Assembly (NCBI GenBank): GCA_022559985.1 | Contig: JAFJTR010000062.1 | Span: forward strand, 62,001-126,000 | DNA: 64,000 bases | Direction: 5' to 3' | Source: Parastagonospora avenae f. sp. tritici 18332-5 | Taxonomy: Eukaryota; Ascomycota; Dothideomycetes; Pleosporales; Phaeosphaeriaceae | In this document: one piece after another, positions 42,437-53,721 of the stretch | How the letters are laid out: each line of letters begins with the position of its first letter | Numbering within the stretch: the stretch's first letter is position 1 | Translations under genes and position numbers: made by a program | Notes under the pieces: generated by a model | The model's input: only the letters and a program-made list of their open reading frames with translations | Told to the model about the DNA's origin: nothing | Database searches by the model: none

Positions 42437-43399
42437 ATGGTCAGGTGTCTCAAGGCCTCGCTATTTCTTCTCATATCCTCGTCGAATGCCTCTCCATTGC
42501 TGTATGAAAAGTCAGAAGACCTGAGCAAGCGTCAAGCAATACCCGACCAATTCGGAAATACAGGAAGCAAGCCTACGTCTTTACCGATTATCCATTCACG
42601 ACCCCTACCAAGCGTAACATCGACGGTAGCCACGCCCAGGACATCAACCCTTTCCGCCGTATGGACGAGTGCAACTACAGCAATTTCTGCAGTGGTAAGT
42701 ACAGTCTCAACCTCGTCGCAACATGCTGCGTCGATTACATCACAAACGCCATGCGATTCCCGACCAACATCACCACCAACGCCTTCCCCATCTAGCCCGA
42801 GCCCCTGGCTTCAACTTCATGGGACCACACCCTCTCCACTCCTGTCTCGCGCTAGTATCGCTGGTATCACTGTGGGCTCTGTGGTCTTCATTACCCTCAT
42901 AATCGGCACGCTTCTGTTCCTACGCCACCGGAGAAAAGCACGCGAGATCATAGAGATCACGACGCCTCATGTCAAGCCTACTAAGCCGTACGGAATATAC
43001 TACAACGCTAAGATCGCCCGCTCGCGAAGCTGGAAATTGAAACAGGAGGAAATTAGTGGTAGCTCAGTGTCGTCTTGGGGATCGCTGGGGAAGAACAAGT
43101 TGATCCACACGTACAATTCGCCTGTCAGTCCGAGCGTATATTCGCGGCATACGACGTATGTCTCGGCGATGATGTCTGGAAGTTTCAATGGTTGGCAGGA
43201 TACAAGGTCACAAAAGATGTTCACTGGGACACCGAGTCAGTTATTGGATGCGCCGAGGCCCTTGTTTGTGGATGGGGCGAAGAAGGGAGAGGAAGACAGT
43301 GCTGCAAGAGACGTTAGACGACCAAAACCAGTAATACCAGCCGGTGCAAAGCCGCCCGGCAGACCGAACGGAAAGGTTTACGGTCTAGGTCTGCATTGA
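42437..43399 (+). CDS. Single-pass membrane protein with a Ser/Thr-rich ectodomain
   Basis: Unnamed; 320 residues, one exon. The ATG at 42437 has a strong context (CCACCATGG) and opens a signal peptide (MVRCLKASLFLLISSSNAS); an upstream in-frame ATG would bury it. A region of about 120 residues rich in Ser, Thr and Pro is likely O-mannosylated. One membrane helix follows (IAGITVGSVVFITLIIGTLL, residues about 137-163) and then the stop-transfer RHRRKAREI. The cytosolic tail is basic and Ser/Tyr-rich (SWKLKQEEISGSSVSSW, PVIPAGAKPPGRPNGK). This layout is like Mid2/Wsc-type wall sensors or Skg6-like proteins, but I see no WSC cysteine domain. Confidence 0.72.
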   Translation: MVRCLKASLFLLISSSNASPLLYEKSEDLSKRQAIPDQFGNTGSKPTSLPIIHSRPLPSVTSTVATPRTSTLSAVWTSATTAISAVVSTVSTSSQHAASITSQTPCDSRPTSPPTPSPSSPSPWLQLHGTTPSPLLSRASIAGITVGSVVFITLIIGTLLFLRHRRKAREIIEITTPHVKPTKPYGIYYNAKIARSRSWKLKQEEISGSSVSSWGSLGKNKLIHTYNSPVSPSVYSRHTTYVSAMMSGSFNGWQDTRSQKMFTGTPSQLLDAPRPLFVDGAKKGEEDSAARDVRRPKPVIPAGAKPPGRPNGKVYGLGLH

Positions 43400-43882
43400 G
43401 TGTTGTACGAAATCGCTTCGATAGTTCTTGCTTAGATGTCGACTTTGGACGACCATTAGATAAACATCTTATAGGATTACTTTCCCACAATTTCCAAGCT
43501 CAATCAAAAAGGTCATCTTGTGTCCTCCAAGGTTTCCTGGGACGTTTGCAGAGTTGGAAAGTCAAGTGTCAGATTCAGGATGCTCGTCAAGTGAATGAAA
43601 GGAGGGATTCGACTTCTCATAATTACAAACATATAAATCAACATCCAACGCCATCTTCAAACCCAAAGTCCACCACAGAATGGATGTCCTAAGTTCCAAA
43701 TCTCAACCCCGAAGGGGAGATCATGAAACTCAGGAGAACCATTGTGTTGTGAGCAATGAGCCACCAGAATGGCGATGGAGCTGTACATGAGAACAGAAAA
43801 CATACAAAACAAAAGAAACCAAAATACAAAATGAACCTATTGGTGCATCTCAATGAATGCCAGAACAGGGAAGGTGGCATCT
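43400..43882. other. Convergent 3' intergenic region
   Basis: About 480 bp between two gene ends, A-rich near 43790-43830. No gene, repeat or RNA was seen. Confidence 0.45.
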
Positions 43883-44974
43883 TCATGTGCCATCCGTGAA
43901 CTCGAACCCAGTCCCTGCATTGTTCCCATCCCCTGCAAAGAACCCACCGAATACCTGGAGCGGTGGAGAGAACTTGTAGTTCGGAGCTGGAGAAGCCGGA
44001 GGGAATGTTGCCGATGTCGTTGTCTTGATTTGTGATTCCATTGTCACTGCTAGAATCGTGCTCAAGGCATTGTGCTGCGCTGTGACTGCCTTTAGAAGAC
44101 TATCAATCTTCGTCCCCTGAACCTGAATTGTGCAATTTTGAGCCTCGATGTTTTTTTTCCAGATGTTCACATTTCGATGTGCTGCGATTGCGTTTTGGAG
44201 GCTGTCAATCTTAGAGTCTTGTGCCCTCATTCTTGAATCCAGAGTTGTGATGTGATGTAGCAAGATCTTCTGATCATCAGATTGGGTATTCGGCATGGAT
44301 ACGAGGAGCTGGAGAAGTATTGGAAGAGCGTCAAGAAGACGAGCGACTCGAGTGAACAGGCGCTTTGTGTGGAGTATGAGGTGATAGGCGTAGATGGCAG
44401 TCGCACCTATAAGGAATAAAGCGATGTACACTGCATGCGCAAGGGACACGAGGAGAAGTAGCCGTTTCGCAAGGTAGGTGATTTTGCTGGTGATGCTGAT
44501 GATCAGAACGTCTAGGCCAGTCTTTGCAGCCTGCTTAGAAGTAGGCTGCTTGGCCTGATGAGCGTTCAGCGCCATGCCACCCAACTTGTCCACAAAGCAA
44601 AGCCTGGGCGAGAGCTCGAGTGAGTATGCATCAAAAGCATAGAGGGGATGGTTTGGCGATGCTGACTTCTGTAGGTCTCCAATATGCGGCGCATAAGTGA
44701 TGTTGTCTTGCACTTCTAGGACGTAGAAGCCGTGCTGCTTTCCTTGTCCACTGACAATACTCTCAGTGCAGTCGAGTTCCATAGACAGTGCCGAATCGTC
44801 GACGCTAGGCAGGTACGTAATGGTGTCGCTCACTTCCAAGGCGTAGAAGTCGAGTGGCTTCTCAGTGTTATTAAGCAGGCTCTCGACATTGTAAGCGTTC
44901 GTGCTGTTCGTCTTGTCGTATAGATTTATAGGCTTTGGATAGCCCATAATCTCGCGGACACTCATGAACATCAT
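43883..44974 (-). CDS. Membrane-anchored coiled-coil protein with an internal duplication
   Basis: Unrecognised; 363 residues, one exon. The N-terminal half holds two copies of a short motif, DFYALEVSDTITYLPSVDD (about 42-60) and GFYVLEVQDNITYAPHIGD (about 82-100), each after an acidic stretch. Hydrophobic segments follow (VLIISITSKITYLAKRLLLL and AVYIALFLIGATAIYAYHLI, about 155-200), probably one or two membrane passes. The C-terminal third has two coiled-coil-like repeats (TLDSRMRAQDSKIDSLQNAI and QVQGTKIDSLLKAVTAQHNA) and a Pro/Phe/Gly-rich end. Several ATGs crowd the start (MMFMSVREIM), so the first residue is uncertain. An intron upstream cannot be excluded. Confidence 0.65.
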   Translation of the reverse strand: MMFMSVREIMGYPKPINLYDKTNSTNAYNVESLLNNTEKPLDFYALEVSDTITYLPSVDDSALSMELDCTESIVSGQGKQHGFYVLEVQDNITYAPHIGDLQKSASPNHPLYAFDAYSLELSPRLCFVDKLGGMALNAHQAKQPTSKQAAKTGLDVLIISITSKITYLAKRLLLLVSLAHAVYIALFLIGATAIYAYHLILHTKRLFTRVARLLDALPILLQLLVSMPNTQSDDQKILLHHITTLDSRMRAQDSKIDSLQNAIAAHRNVNIWKKNIEAQNCTIQVQGTKIDSLLKAVTAQHNALSTILAVTMESQIKTTTSATFPPASPAPNYKFSPPLQVFGGFFAGDGNNAGTGFEFTDGT

Positions 44975-45322
44975 AGTTTACACTCCAGTACCTGCGGCAG
45001 TGTAGGTGGCGTAGGCCGCAATATTCTGTTGGGTGGCGAGCGAAGGCATCGTGCGGACAAGAGCGCAACGATGCGATGCAGCGGATTGGTAAATGAAGAT
45101 GGCGCAAGAAACTAGCTGTATGCGCAGGAGTATAGGTACGTGGTAGATGAGGTTGAAGAGGAGGATTGAAAGAGGCAGGGTTGCGATTGTTATAAAGAGT
45201 TTTCACGCACGGTGAAGGTGAGAGCCAGTACAAACGCTGCAAGCCTTATTATTCTGCGGTGTCCTGCCAGCGTCATTGAGCTCCTTGTACCACACTGAGC
45301 TATCTACCAGAGTATGAGCAGA
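44975..45322. promoter_or_regulatory. Promoter of the coiled-coil membrane gene
   Basis: About 350 bp upstream of the minus-strand start and downstream of the subtilisin stop at 45323. No distinct element was recognised. Confidence 0.4.
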
Positions 45323-46698
45323 TCATCGGCGGTTGTTGCCGTTGTATGCGAGTCGATTAACCGAACCCTTGGGATCGGTGACAACATTCAAAGTGGACAA
45401 TTCAAACAACCTTGCCTTGACCGCCGCAGCACTCATTGGGCCTTCAAGCGCACGAATGTATGAGATCAGACCTGCTACATGAGGAGAAGCCATTGATGTA
45501 CCAGTCTGCGGTGCCGAACCAGTGTCACTTAGGTAAGACGCGGAGGTGACGTTCGTACCAGCAGCGAAGATGTCAACCTCAGGACCGTAGTTAGATCCAC
45601 CCGGACCGCCATGTCGCTTGTTGGTGATCTCTATGTTTCCAACACAGATAACCTCTGGGGAACGACAAGGCGAGTAGCCGGATGCGGGCGATTCTGCGTT
45701 ACCAGAAGACGTGACGATGAGGACGCCTTTGTTCCATGCCGCAGTTACAGCTGCATCCCACGTTGTCGAAGCTGTGGCGCCGAGGGACATATTGATGACG
45801 GCGGTGTTCTGGCGACCCTTGGAAACAATGTCGTTCACAGTCCAGTCGAAACCAGAGAATACGGCCGATGCCGACCCCGCGGAGCCTGAAAGCACCTTGA
45901 CAGCGATGATATTCGTCTTCTTAGCAACGCCATAGGTCTTTCCACCAGCGGAACCAGCGACATGACTAAAGTGTGTGAGAAGGCATATGTAGAGTTGCCT
46001 GAGAGCTGCACTTACGTTCCGTGTCCGTTTTCATCGGCCTGGCCGCCTGACGCGGTGTTGATGCCCCAAGTTGCTCGCCCTTCAAACTCATTGTGACTGA
46101 CGCGAACACCGGAGTCTTGCAACTAGGTCAGTGGTAATTTACAGATGCGAAGTATCACAAACTTACCAATTATGTAGGTGAACGTGCCATCGCCCGCACT
46201 GTCATCATAGACATATGAAGTAACTCCCGGTATCCGGGAAGAAATGCTACCAAGACCCCACGGTGCGCTTTCTTGAGTCACGATTGCATCGGCCCTCATC
46301 ATGAAATCTTGCTCAACCTGAAGGACCTTGAAGTTGTTAACGATGCGCTCTCGCAATGGTCAAGTTAGAGATGAGCTTACTTCTGGCATCGCCTTCAATT
46401 CCTCAATGGTCGCTTCGTCAAAAGACCCGGCATAGGCCTTGAATTCGCCGAAGCCGAACTCGCGTTCTATAGGAGAGCCACTTGTACCATCTTCACCTCG
46501 TCGAGCAAGGTTGCGCGTGTAGATGCTGCGCACCTTGTTATGGTGCGCGGCGATGGATGCGACGTCGGCGTCGGGTTTCAATTGTACGATGTATTTCCCA
46601 GGAATGAGCTCCTTGGGTGGCTGAGATTCAACAGGAGCAGCATTGAGGAACGGTGCAGCGGCGACAGCCAAAGCGGCAATGCGGGTAAAGAACTGCAT
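45323..46698 (-). CDS. Secreted subtilisin-like serine protease (S8, proteinase K type)
   Basis: Extracellular endopeptidase made as a preproprotein. Exons are 46698-46381, 46326-46167, 46115-46016 and 45965-45323, giving 406 residues. Introns of 54, 51 and 50 nt join to MPEVLQVEQDF, YIIDSGVRV and GHGTHVAGSAGG. The signal peptide is MQFFTRIAALAVAAAPFLNA. An inhibitor-I9 propeptide follows (LIPGKYIVQLKPDADV, residues about 30-110) with processing expected just before the mature WGLGSISSR. The triad is Asp160 (DSGV), His191 (HGTHVAG) and Ser350 (GTSMASPHVAG); the oxyanion Asn lies in VTSSGNAES. It has no C-terminal extension, like fungal alkaline proteases. It is probably involved in nutrition or tissue degradation. 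Confidence 0.95.
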
Positions 46699-48113
46699 CG
46701 TGACGAAGAACGAATGTCGTGCGGAAATCGAAGTCGATTTGCCTACTGACAGCGTACTACTCTCTCGATTTTACTTATAACATTATCACTCCACGCGTCG
46801 CATTGTGTAGAGGAGATCACGTATTCACGCATGTCTTGTCGTTTCTTAACTTCTGCCTCCTTGGGCATGGACCCCATAAACACCGTTGCCATAACAGGCA
46901 ATTCGTCAGGAAATTAATTGACATTTACCGAGTCATGGCGCATCGACCAGGGGTAAATTTAGAAGCAATAACGACATCCCTGATCCAGCGGGTTTAGCTT
47001 CCCTTTTTCAGCGCCTCAGCCGTCGCTCCGACTTCAGACACGGACATTTTGGCCTCGTATCTGATGGAAATATCGTGTCTCGAACTCGCCTCCACAGAAG
47101 TGGAATTGGGGCGGTTAATGCCGTCGACGATGGCATCAAAAGGGGAAGATTCAAAACGGCCATGATTGGATAGAACGTAGAAGATGCAACACATGCGATC
47201 GTCATGGCTCGTGTTGTGGGTATTGCCTGTGTTTGCGGTCTTCCGCACCTCGACATGTCCTTCCCGTGGATCTTATCGCGCGATCCTCAGCAGCGGCCCG
47301 AATTTATTTTTCTCATTATGGATTCGAGGAGGAACCATGAAATACATATTTGTAACGGAGTAGCGATCTGATGGGCAAAATTCGTGACCATGAGACGAGC
47401 CTGCCCCTGTGGGCGGCTAACGTGAAATGGTTTCGGTCAATACCGGCGGGACTGGGCAGCGGCCGATTGTCGCTTGAGCAGGTGACAGGTCTGACAATTC
47501 GTGCGGTACGACAACATCTTTTGTTGTGCTATTCACGTTGCAAAATATTCGCCCGAGCTGCTAAAGAGGTGAGTAGGTGTCTGTACCTACAACGCTAGCC
47601 GACTTGCTGTGGTCAGAACGCCTGACTGAAATCTTCTGTCGCAAGCACGACAAATTCTACCCCCCAGCCCGGCATTCCATGAATCCCGTAGCCTTGAAGC
47701 CGAGAAACCAAACTCTAATCTGATCCCAAGCTTATAAAGTCACAGTAGTCAAATTACATATGCAATGCTGATGATGGCAACACTTGATGGGTTATGGACT
47801 GGGTGTCAGTGAATGGGACTGCATTCCGAGCTGACGCAGGTTTGTGATCTCGAAAGTGTCGAGGTTTCTTAAGCATAGTATATCGACAGATGAGAACGGG
47901 AGACTTTTTGGCCTCTATGCAAGTGAGTGCACCTTCTTTGGCGTGTTCTGACCCTTCGATGGTGACTGCAGGCAAATTCCTTCAGGCTTTCCATTTCGGT
48001 TGCCATCCCAATTGCAGTAGCCGCGCGCAGTCTCATAGCGAAACGCAGCGAAAGATTACACGTTCAATAGTGTCAATCTCGCTTTCACATACCTACCGCT
48101 TGCTTTCGCTTCA
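46699..48113. other. Intergenic, no supported gene
   Basis: About 1.4 kb. The subtilisin promoter is at the left end. Overlapping minus frames at 46994-47256 and a plus frame at 47371-47598 are short and have no start context or motif. Nothing else was seen. Confidence 0.45.
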
Positions 48114-49049
48114 ATGGCTCACCACGGTACCATCTTCAATCATGCTTTCTGTGCAGCCCTTAGGCCTCTCTATTCTTGCAAAGCCTCGCCCTTCGCACGT
48201 CCGTCAAAGCCGAAGGCTCAGTATATCCGAGTGCGCAAGCATAGTGCGCCCCCAGAAGCGGTATATCAACTCGTCGAAAAGGCCGAGGATCATCATGGGC
48301 GGGAGCTCGAGTTGTACAAGAAGATCAACGATACTGCTCTTGGGAAACGTGGTGGAGAGTTGAAGGAGCACATTGTTGTATCTCGACGATAGCATCGCGA
48401 GCAAAGCCACAACACGGATGAGAAGGGTGGAATGAATGAACAGGCCGTCAAGGAAAGCAAGGGGCAGACCAAACATCGCAGGAGGCAGGCTAAAGCTGCT
48501 TCGAACGATCGAACCGTCACGACATCCACAAATATAGAGTTTACACGAAGTTGTAGAGTTGACAGTGTCGCGCCTGCTACTGTTTACGAAGACCGATCCG
48601 CTCTACCGGCTTATGTGAAGCCTTTGCGGCGTCAACAAGGACCTACAAGTCACACAGGTGACAGGTCTGCGCATAGCACGAGTCCTCGCGATCGTCAACC
48701 TACGAGGCCTAAAGTCCGTCATCGGACCTCCAAAGCTAGGGAAGACGACTTAAAACGAGGCTCACCACGACAACACGCTTCGGCTACATCAAATGACGAT
48801 GTATCCTTTGACGATCGCGACCTTATGTTGCTACAATCACGCTTCAGAAATGATACATCCCCGCAGTGCACCATCGAAATGACTAACGCGAATTACATGA
48901 AGAAGACAATTGGTGAGCGCGCACAAGAGACATGGACCAGTCCTTTCCAGCAGCCGCAGATGGGCTTACCGCAGTCGAGGCATTTGGTGTTTGGCGCCGA
49001 CGATCCCACTGTGAGCCGGTCTAGTCTCGTTGGACCTGATGAGGGGTAG
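48114..49049 (+). pseudogene. Basic protein of unknown function with an in-frame TAG
   Basis: An ATG at 48114 (MAHHGTIFNHAFCAALRPLY) opens 92 codons with a possible mitochondrial-type leader and a helix (PPEAVYQLVEKAEDHHGREL). It stops at TAG (48390-48392). The same frame then stays open for another 218 codons without any further stop (HREQSHNTDEKGGMNEQAVK ... SSLVGPDEG) to 49049. The second part is rich in Arg, Ser, Thr and Asp and is probably disordered. TAG is one C-to-T change from CAG. No good intron removes it. Alternatives are two separate genes (the second starting at ATG 48432) or a short functional protein ending at VSRR. The family is not recognised. Confidence 0.45.
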
Positions 49050-49590
49050 GTTTGATACTGCCAGGGCCTGGTACACCGAGGCGAGGTGGAATGACCGTGG
49101 ATATTGGTGAGGTTTTGCATTATTTTAGATGATGGATCATAGTTATCCATGAGAATGCACGGTTGAATGCATTGCAATTGTTCCTGTTAGTGAGGTGCTG
49201 AGAGTCGCATTCACAACGTGCCATTCGTTATCTAATTCTATACCACGCACCGAACAATGTCTGAATATAGATTGCAGGCGCGATTTCGACGACAGATCAA
49301 GACCTCCAATTTGAAAATCAACGTGTCGCGGGTGAGTCATTTCTCTTTTCTTCAGGGTAATATCGGTCGACATGATACGCTCCAACATGCCGTTGCACGT
49401 GCCCGGCTTCCCAGTACATTCTCCACTTCTCACTGGTTCCAAGGCGTATTAAGGCATCCCACGGGACCTCATCGCTGTCGAGTCTGGCAAGCAAGAAGTA
49501 AAGGTTAGCAGGTGTCTCCTCTAAAAGAACATGGTGTCGGAAAAGTTGGGCTAGTGCCCTAGATCTCAAGTCACTGGGAAAGGAATTAAC

Positions 49591-50250
49591 TTACTGTATA
49601 GAAGTTAGCAAATTGGAATTGTAAGCGTCATCTTTAAGTAATACTCACCTCCCATATGCCCATATACTGATATATGTGTTCAGGGTTCTTAATCTCTACC
49701 TTTCCGTTCTGAACGACGGACGCGTGCTTCAATCTGAAGATGCCCTGGCGGATAACCTCGGGACTGTCGACCATGCTGGGATGGAAATCATCTCGGAGCC
49801 ATTCGACAAAGTCATCGTGAACCGCCTCAGAGGCTTGCCAAAAAGCCATCTGTAAATACTGGACATCTCGAACGTCTGGCAACATCAGCCACTAAGTAGA
49901 GCAGGCCTTGAGAGCATTAGCTTACGACCACGCCAATTTTCACCATGCCATATCTCTTGACTCTCGTATATCCGTGTTTCGATCTTTGCGCTCGGGGGAA
50001 GCTTTTCGCTCGTTGCAGATATGTGCGAATCGGCTGCTTTTGCGTCCGCGCCTTTTGGTAGTTCGTATCGCGTCATGTATTGCCCTTCGATGTTTGCCAT
50101 GTCTGGAAATACATTTTCCTCCGCTTGTGACGCACTATACGCAGTGCCCCCAAGTTTTGCAACCACCCCAGGGACGCGTGTTTCAAGGTACCACTTGGAG
50201 GCATCGGTGTTGTGGCCCAAGTCAACGATTGAACAAGCAATCATCGACAT
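49591..50250 (-). CDS. Unrecognised protein, 184 residues, possibly truncated at a splice junction
   Basis: Exon 1 is 50250-49926 (MSMIACSIVDLGHNTDASKW), exon 2 is 49875-49649 (joined ENWRGHVRDVQYLQMAF), with a 50-nt intron between. A third exon after a textbook intron (49648-49594, GTGAGT...GCTAAC...TACAG) begins with TAA. The frame after that TAA stays open for 90 codons down to 49318 with a protein-like sequence (SDLRSRALAQLFRHHVLLEE, PWDALIRLGTSEKWRMYW). So the original protein was probably about 275 residues and lost its end by one C-to-T change (CAA to TAA). The layout of repeated alpha/beta segments recalls EthD-like dimeric barrels, but that is only a guess. Confidence 0.5.
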
Positions 50251-50339
50251 GATTGCCGGGCAAAATTGGGAAACAGATCAACAGCAGCGGTTGGAACTGA
50301 GGAAAAATGCCCAGAATCCGGGTCTATGGCGATGAAATA

Positions 50340-51470
50340 CGTAGACAGCGTATGTCAAATTCGGTTCGAGACGAGGGATATGTAGCCCAGTAACCGATTG
50401 GGGATCGCACATAAATAGCACAGGCGTGTTCGCCCAAAGGCGCAATCTCTCTCAAGGGACATCCACGAGCCGGTCCTTTTGCTTTTGTAAGGATCCATAC
50501 GAGTAACGCCGTGAGTAGAAAGCTCTACCGGCCGATCTCCAATTCCCACAACGCACTTGTAAGTTCGGCTCTGAGCGGGCTGGGATACGCCCAACGCAAC
50601 AAAGTTAAAAGGATGGTTTCTGCGTCACATGGTCATTTCCTACAGCATTGTTCATTGCATAATTCCCCAGCATACTAGGACAACCCATCGAGAGCGCGCT
50701 TTTTGACTTCTGTGTCGCGGAGAATTCAGACGTTGTAGGAGTTAGTTGTGTGGGGCGCAATGTAAGAGCCAGTATGAATTGGGAGATCTTGTGGGCATAA
50801 CTAACCGATGCTATCCCGAGATGTAGGTAGCACGAAACAGTCACGAGCGCATTTCCCCAGCACCTCGATGAAGATGAGGACCTCACCGCCTTCCGGTCGT
50901 ACGCGGCGTCCCTCAAGTTCCGACCAAAACTTGGTGTTCCACATGCTCAACACTTCGGACGGCAAGATCGGAGACCCCGATACTCGCAAATGCTTACAGC
51001 CCAATTTTTCCAGCATTCAGTACTCCAAAATCTTTGTTTTCATGTTCAGTCGATAGAGCGGCACTGATCAAGAGTGTTGGTGATAAAGAAAGGATCGCCC
51101 AAGGGTGTAAGGCAGGATAGCGTACGTCAAAGATCGCTTTAGAGCTGCAAGAGCGGAATGCATGGATACGCACTGCGATGTCCACGTCCAACGAACTGTA
51201 CCGGTTCGTAAGCTGCTGAAGACAGCGCATCACTTATATTGCGGCGGCGTCGCTTGCCACGACACAGAATCTGTGAGTGCCGCAGTAGGCCTTGCGGAGG
51301 CATCTCCGAGACCCGGAGAACCGAGCAAGTATCCAAGACGCCTCGCGACTTATGTATAGACGCTGCATGAATCTGAATGTCCGTGGTAGTCAAGATCGAA
51401 GACCCTGCCGGAGAAAATGCCGGTTTATGTGGGAACAGAGCCAAGGAGTGATCTGCGAGCCCGGTCCTTC
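50340..51470 (-). pseudogene. Decayed gene of unknown identity
   Basis: A minus-strand reading runs from MLEKLGCKHLRVSGSPILPS (51016) through WSELEGRRVRPEGGEVLIFI and LPTSRDSI. It then passes an intron with good signals (50805-50710, GTTAGT...CAACTAAC...ACACAG). The next exon continues EVKKRALDGLS, TAG (50677), YAGELCNEQCCRK, TGA (50635), PCDAETILLTLLRWAYPSPL and TAG (50527). All three stops are one C-to-T change from Gln or Arg codons. More protein-like pieces lie upstream to about 51470, in other frames. I cannot assign a family. The pattern fits RIP-like decay. Confidence 0.42.
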
Positions 51471-52048
51471 ACATCCACGAGGCTAGCCGCTTTCTGCATT
51501 TACTCCAGAGTTGACGGACCTTTAGGTACGCGAGCCGTTGCTGTACACTACCCGCCCCACGAGCCACGCGGAGCGTAAGGATTTTCTTTTGGTTGTTAGC
51601 AACGTACAGGAAACATAGAGGAGTCTAAGTAATATATATGTAAACACCGGTCAAATACAACCTCGGAATGGACAGGCAATCTAGTCGGCCCGCAGAAGGC
51701 ACAGCATGGAAGCAAGGCTCAGCGGACCGGCATCGTAGAGATGTTTTGACAGAGCTAACCTAGTACACGCAATTCGTGGATGACGAACCGGGCATATGTA
51801 GTCTGGAGAACATGACCGAGATCTGAAGTATCCAGCCTCGCAAGAACGCCCCACGAACATAGGGCGGGGCTAGCCAATCATGACCTCGGGAGCCAAGATC
51901 CACCCCACCTGAGAGTAGGCTATCTACCCCTCGACGCGGCTAGGGGTTCGGCAGACCTGGTGAACTCCATCCATTTGAATGTTATACTACTACCCAGGAA
52001 TTTGTTATTTCCCAAGGAGGTCTGCGTGAAGCAGTGTCTTTTACCACC
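51471..52048. other. Region upstream of the alcohol dehydrogenase
   Basis: About 580 bp without a gene. The opposite-strand frame at 51920-52510 is a shadow of the dehydrogenase. The promoter of that gene should lie here; no motif was identified. Confidence 0.4.
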
Positions 52049-53508
52049 ATGGCGGCATATCCCAACTCGACCACCGCAATCGTGAGCGATGCCCCAAAGG
52101 ATGGCCACATTCAATGGCGCAAAGAGAAGGTCCAGATCAGGGAACCACACGAGGATGAAGTCCTCGTCCGCATTGTCGCGTCTGGGATATGTCACACTGA
52201 TGTTGCCATGTCCATGGTGCCAGCAGAAACGCCGGGCTTTGCGCCGTACCCGAAGGTCATGGGGCATGAAGGCGCGGGCATTGTAGAAAGAATTGGCAGC
52301 GGCATCACTCACGTCAAAGCTGGCGACAAGGTGCTTCTGAGCTTCGACTTCTGTGGCGACAATGGGTGCCGTGGCTGCCGAGACGAGACACCTGGATATT
52401 GCGGCCAATTCGCTCCCAAGAACTTGCTCAATGTTCCTGAAATCTATCAGGTCGGAGAGGGGAAGACGTCTGGAGGTGGGCTGTTCTTTGGCCAGTCGAG
52501 CTTCTCGCATCTCGCGCTTGTGAAGGGAATCTCAACACTGAACGTGACTGGCATGGTGAAGGACGAGAAGGAACTTCAACTGTTCAGTCCCATGGGCTGC
52601 GGCTTTCAGACGGGTGCAGGCGCCATCACTGAGCTGGCAGATATTGGCGAGCGTGACGAGATTGCGGTATGCATTTACAGCGAACCATCGTGGTCGCATT
52701 TGTTGACCACCGATCACAGATTTTCGGAATGGGAGGTGTGGGCTTATCTGCAGTCATGGTAAGCCGGATACCTTTGCCCCGCAGACCCAGCTAAATTCTA
52801 CCTTTAGGCGGCGAAGATCCGAGGCGCGAAAACTATCATTGCTGTTGATAGGGTAGAGTCTCGGCTGGAACTTGCAAAGGAGCTAGGAGCGACTCATGTC
52901 ATTGACACATCGGATTGTCCATCTCTGACGGTCGATTTGGCTAAGGCAATTCGGGAAATTGCACCGCAAGGCACGAATGCGAGCTTCGACATGACAGGCG
53001 TGATTCCAATCATTGATGCTGGTCTCCAATCCCTACACCCGAAAGGCGAGATGATCCTAATCGGTATCGTTGATGGCAAGATGAGTATTGACATGGGTCC
53101 AATGCTTGCAGTAGGTCTCTTGTTGTGATATTGCGTCTATACTGATTTCTAGTAGAACGGGATCGCAATGCGTGGATGCATCGAGGGCAATGCATTGCCA
53201 TCCAAGGTAGAGTCACCCACTAGTACATGGGGTAGCAGAAAATACTGATAGAATGCGTCGCAGTTCGTACCACAAATGATTGAGTGGTATCGCCAGGGGA
53301 AATTGTAAGCAAAATTTCATGATGCGAAAGATGCAGCGATTAACGAGATGACAGCCCAATCGAAAAACTAATAAAGACATATGCTGTAAGTGGCAGACCT
53401 CTTGATTATGCGTTTATGTAGACTAACTTGTGGCAGTCCGATGATTTTGAGAAGGCGTTGAGTGACATGCACAGCGGTACTACTGTCAAACCGATCTTGC
53501 TGTGGTGA
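52049..53508 (+). CDS. Zinc-dependent medium-chain alcohol dehydrogenase (aryl-alcohol type), seven exons
   Basis: NAD(P)-dependent oxidation of an alcohol or reduction of an aldehyde. Exons are 52049-52666, 52720-52758, 52808-53110, 53156-53206, 53264-53304, 53355-53385 and 53437-53508, giving 384 residues with the frame kept at all six introns (44-57 nt). The catalytic zinc site is SGICHTD, GHEGAG and FSPMGCGFQTGAG. The cofactor site is the joined IFGMGGVGLSAVMAAKIRGA and AVDR. The structural-zinc loop has four Cys (FCGDNGCRGCRDETPGYC), but the first pair is spaced by four residues rather than the usual two. The end joins to GKFPIEKLIKTYA and SDDFEKALSDMHSG, the usual C-terminus. The start at 52049 has CCACCATGG context. 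Confidence 0.92.
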
Positions 53509-53721
53509 GTTGGCTATAGACAAGAGCAGAGATTGGCCAGCACCTAGTTCCTATAGCATATACCAGACATGTAATCATTTCTTCCCCGACCATGTTTCTG
53601 GCGTATGGCCGCCAATGACGCTAGGTGATGCAAATTCCTGAATTCGGACTGGTCGCATCTCACGAGCTCAATGACGCTGGCAAAAAGTATCAGTACAGAG
53701 AGGTGGACTTTCGCTCGTGGC

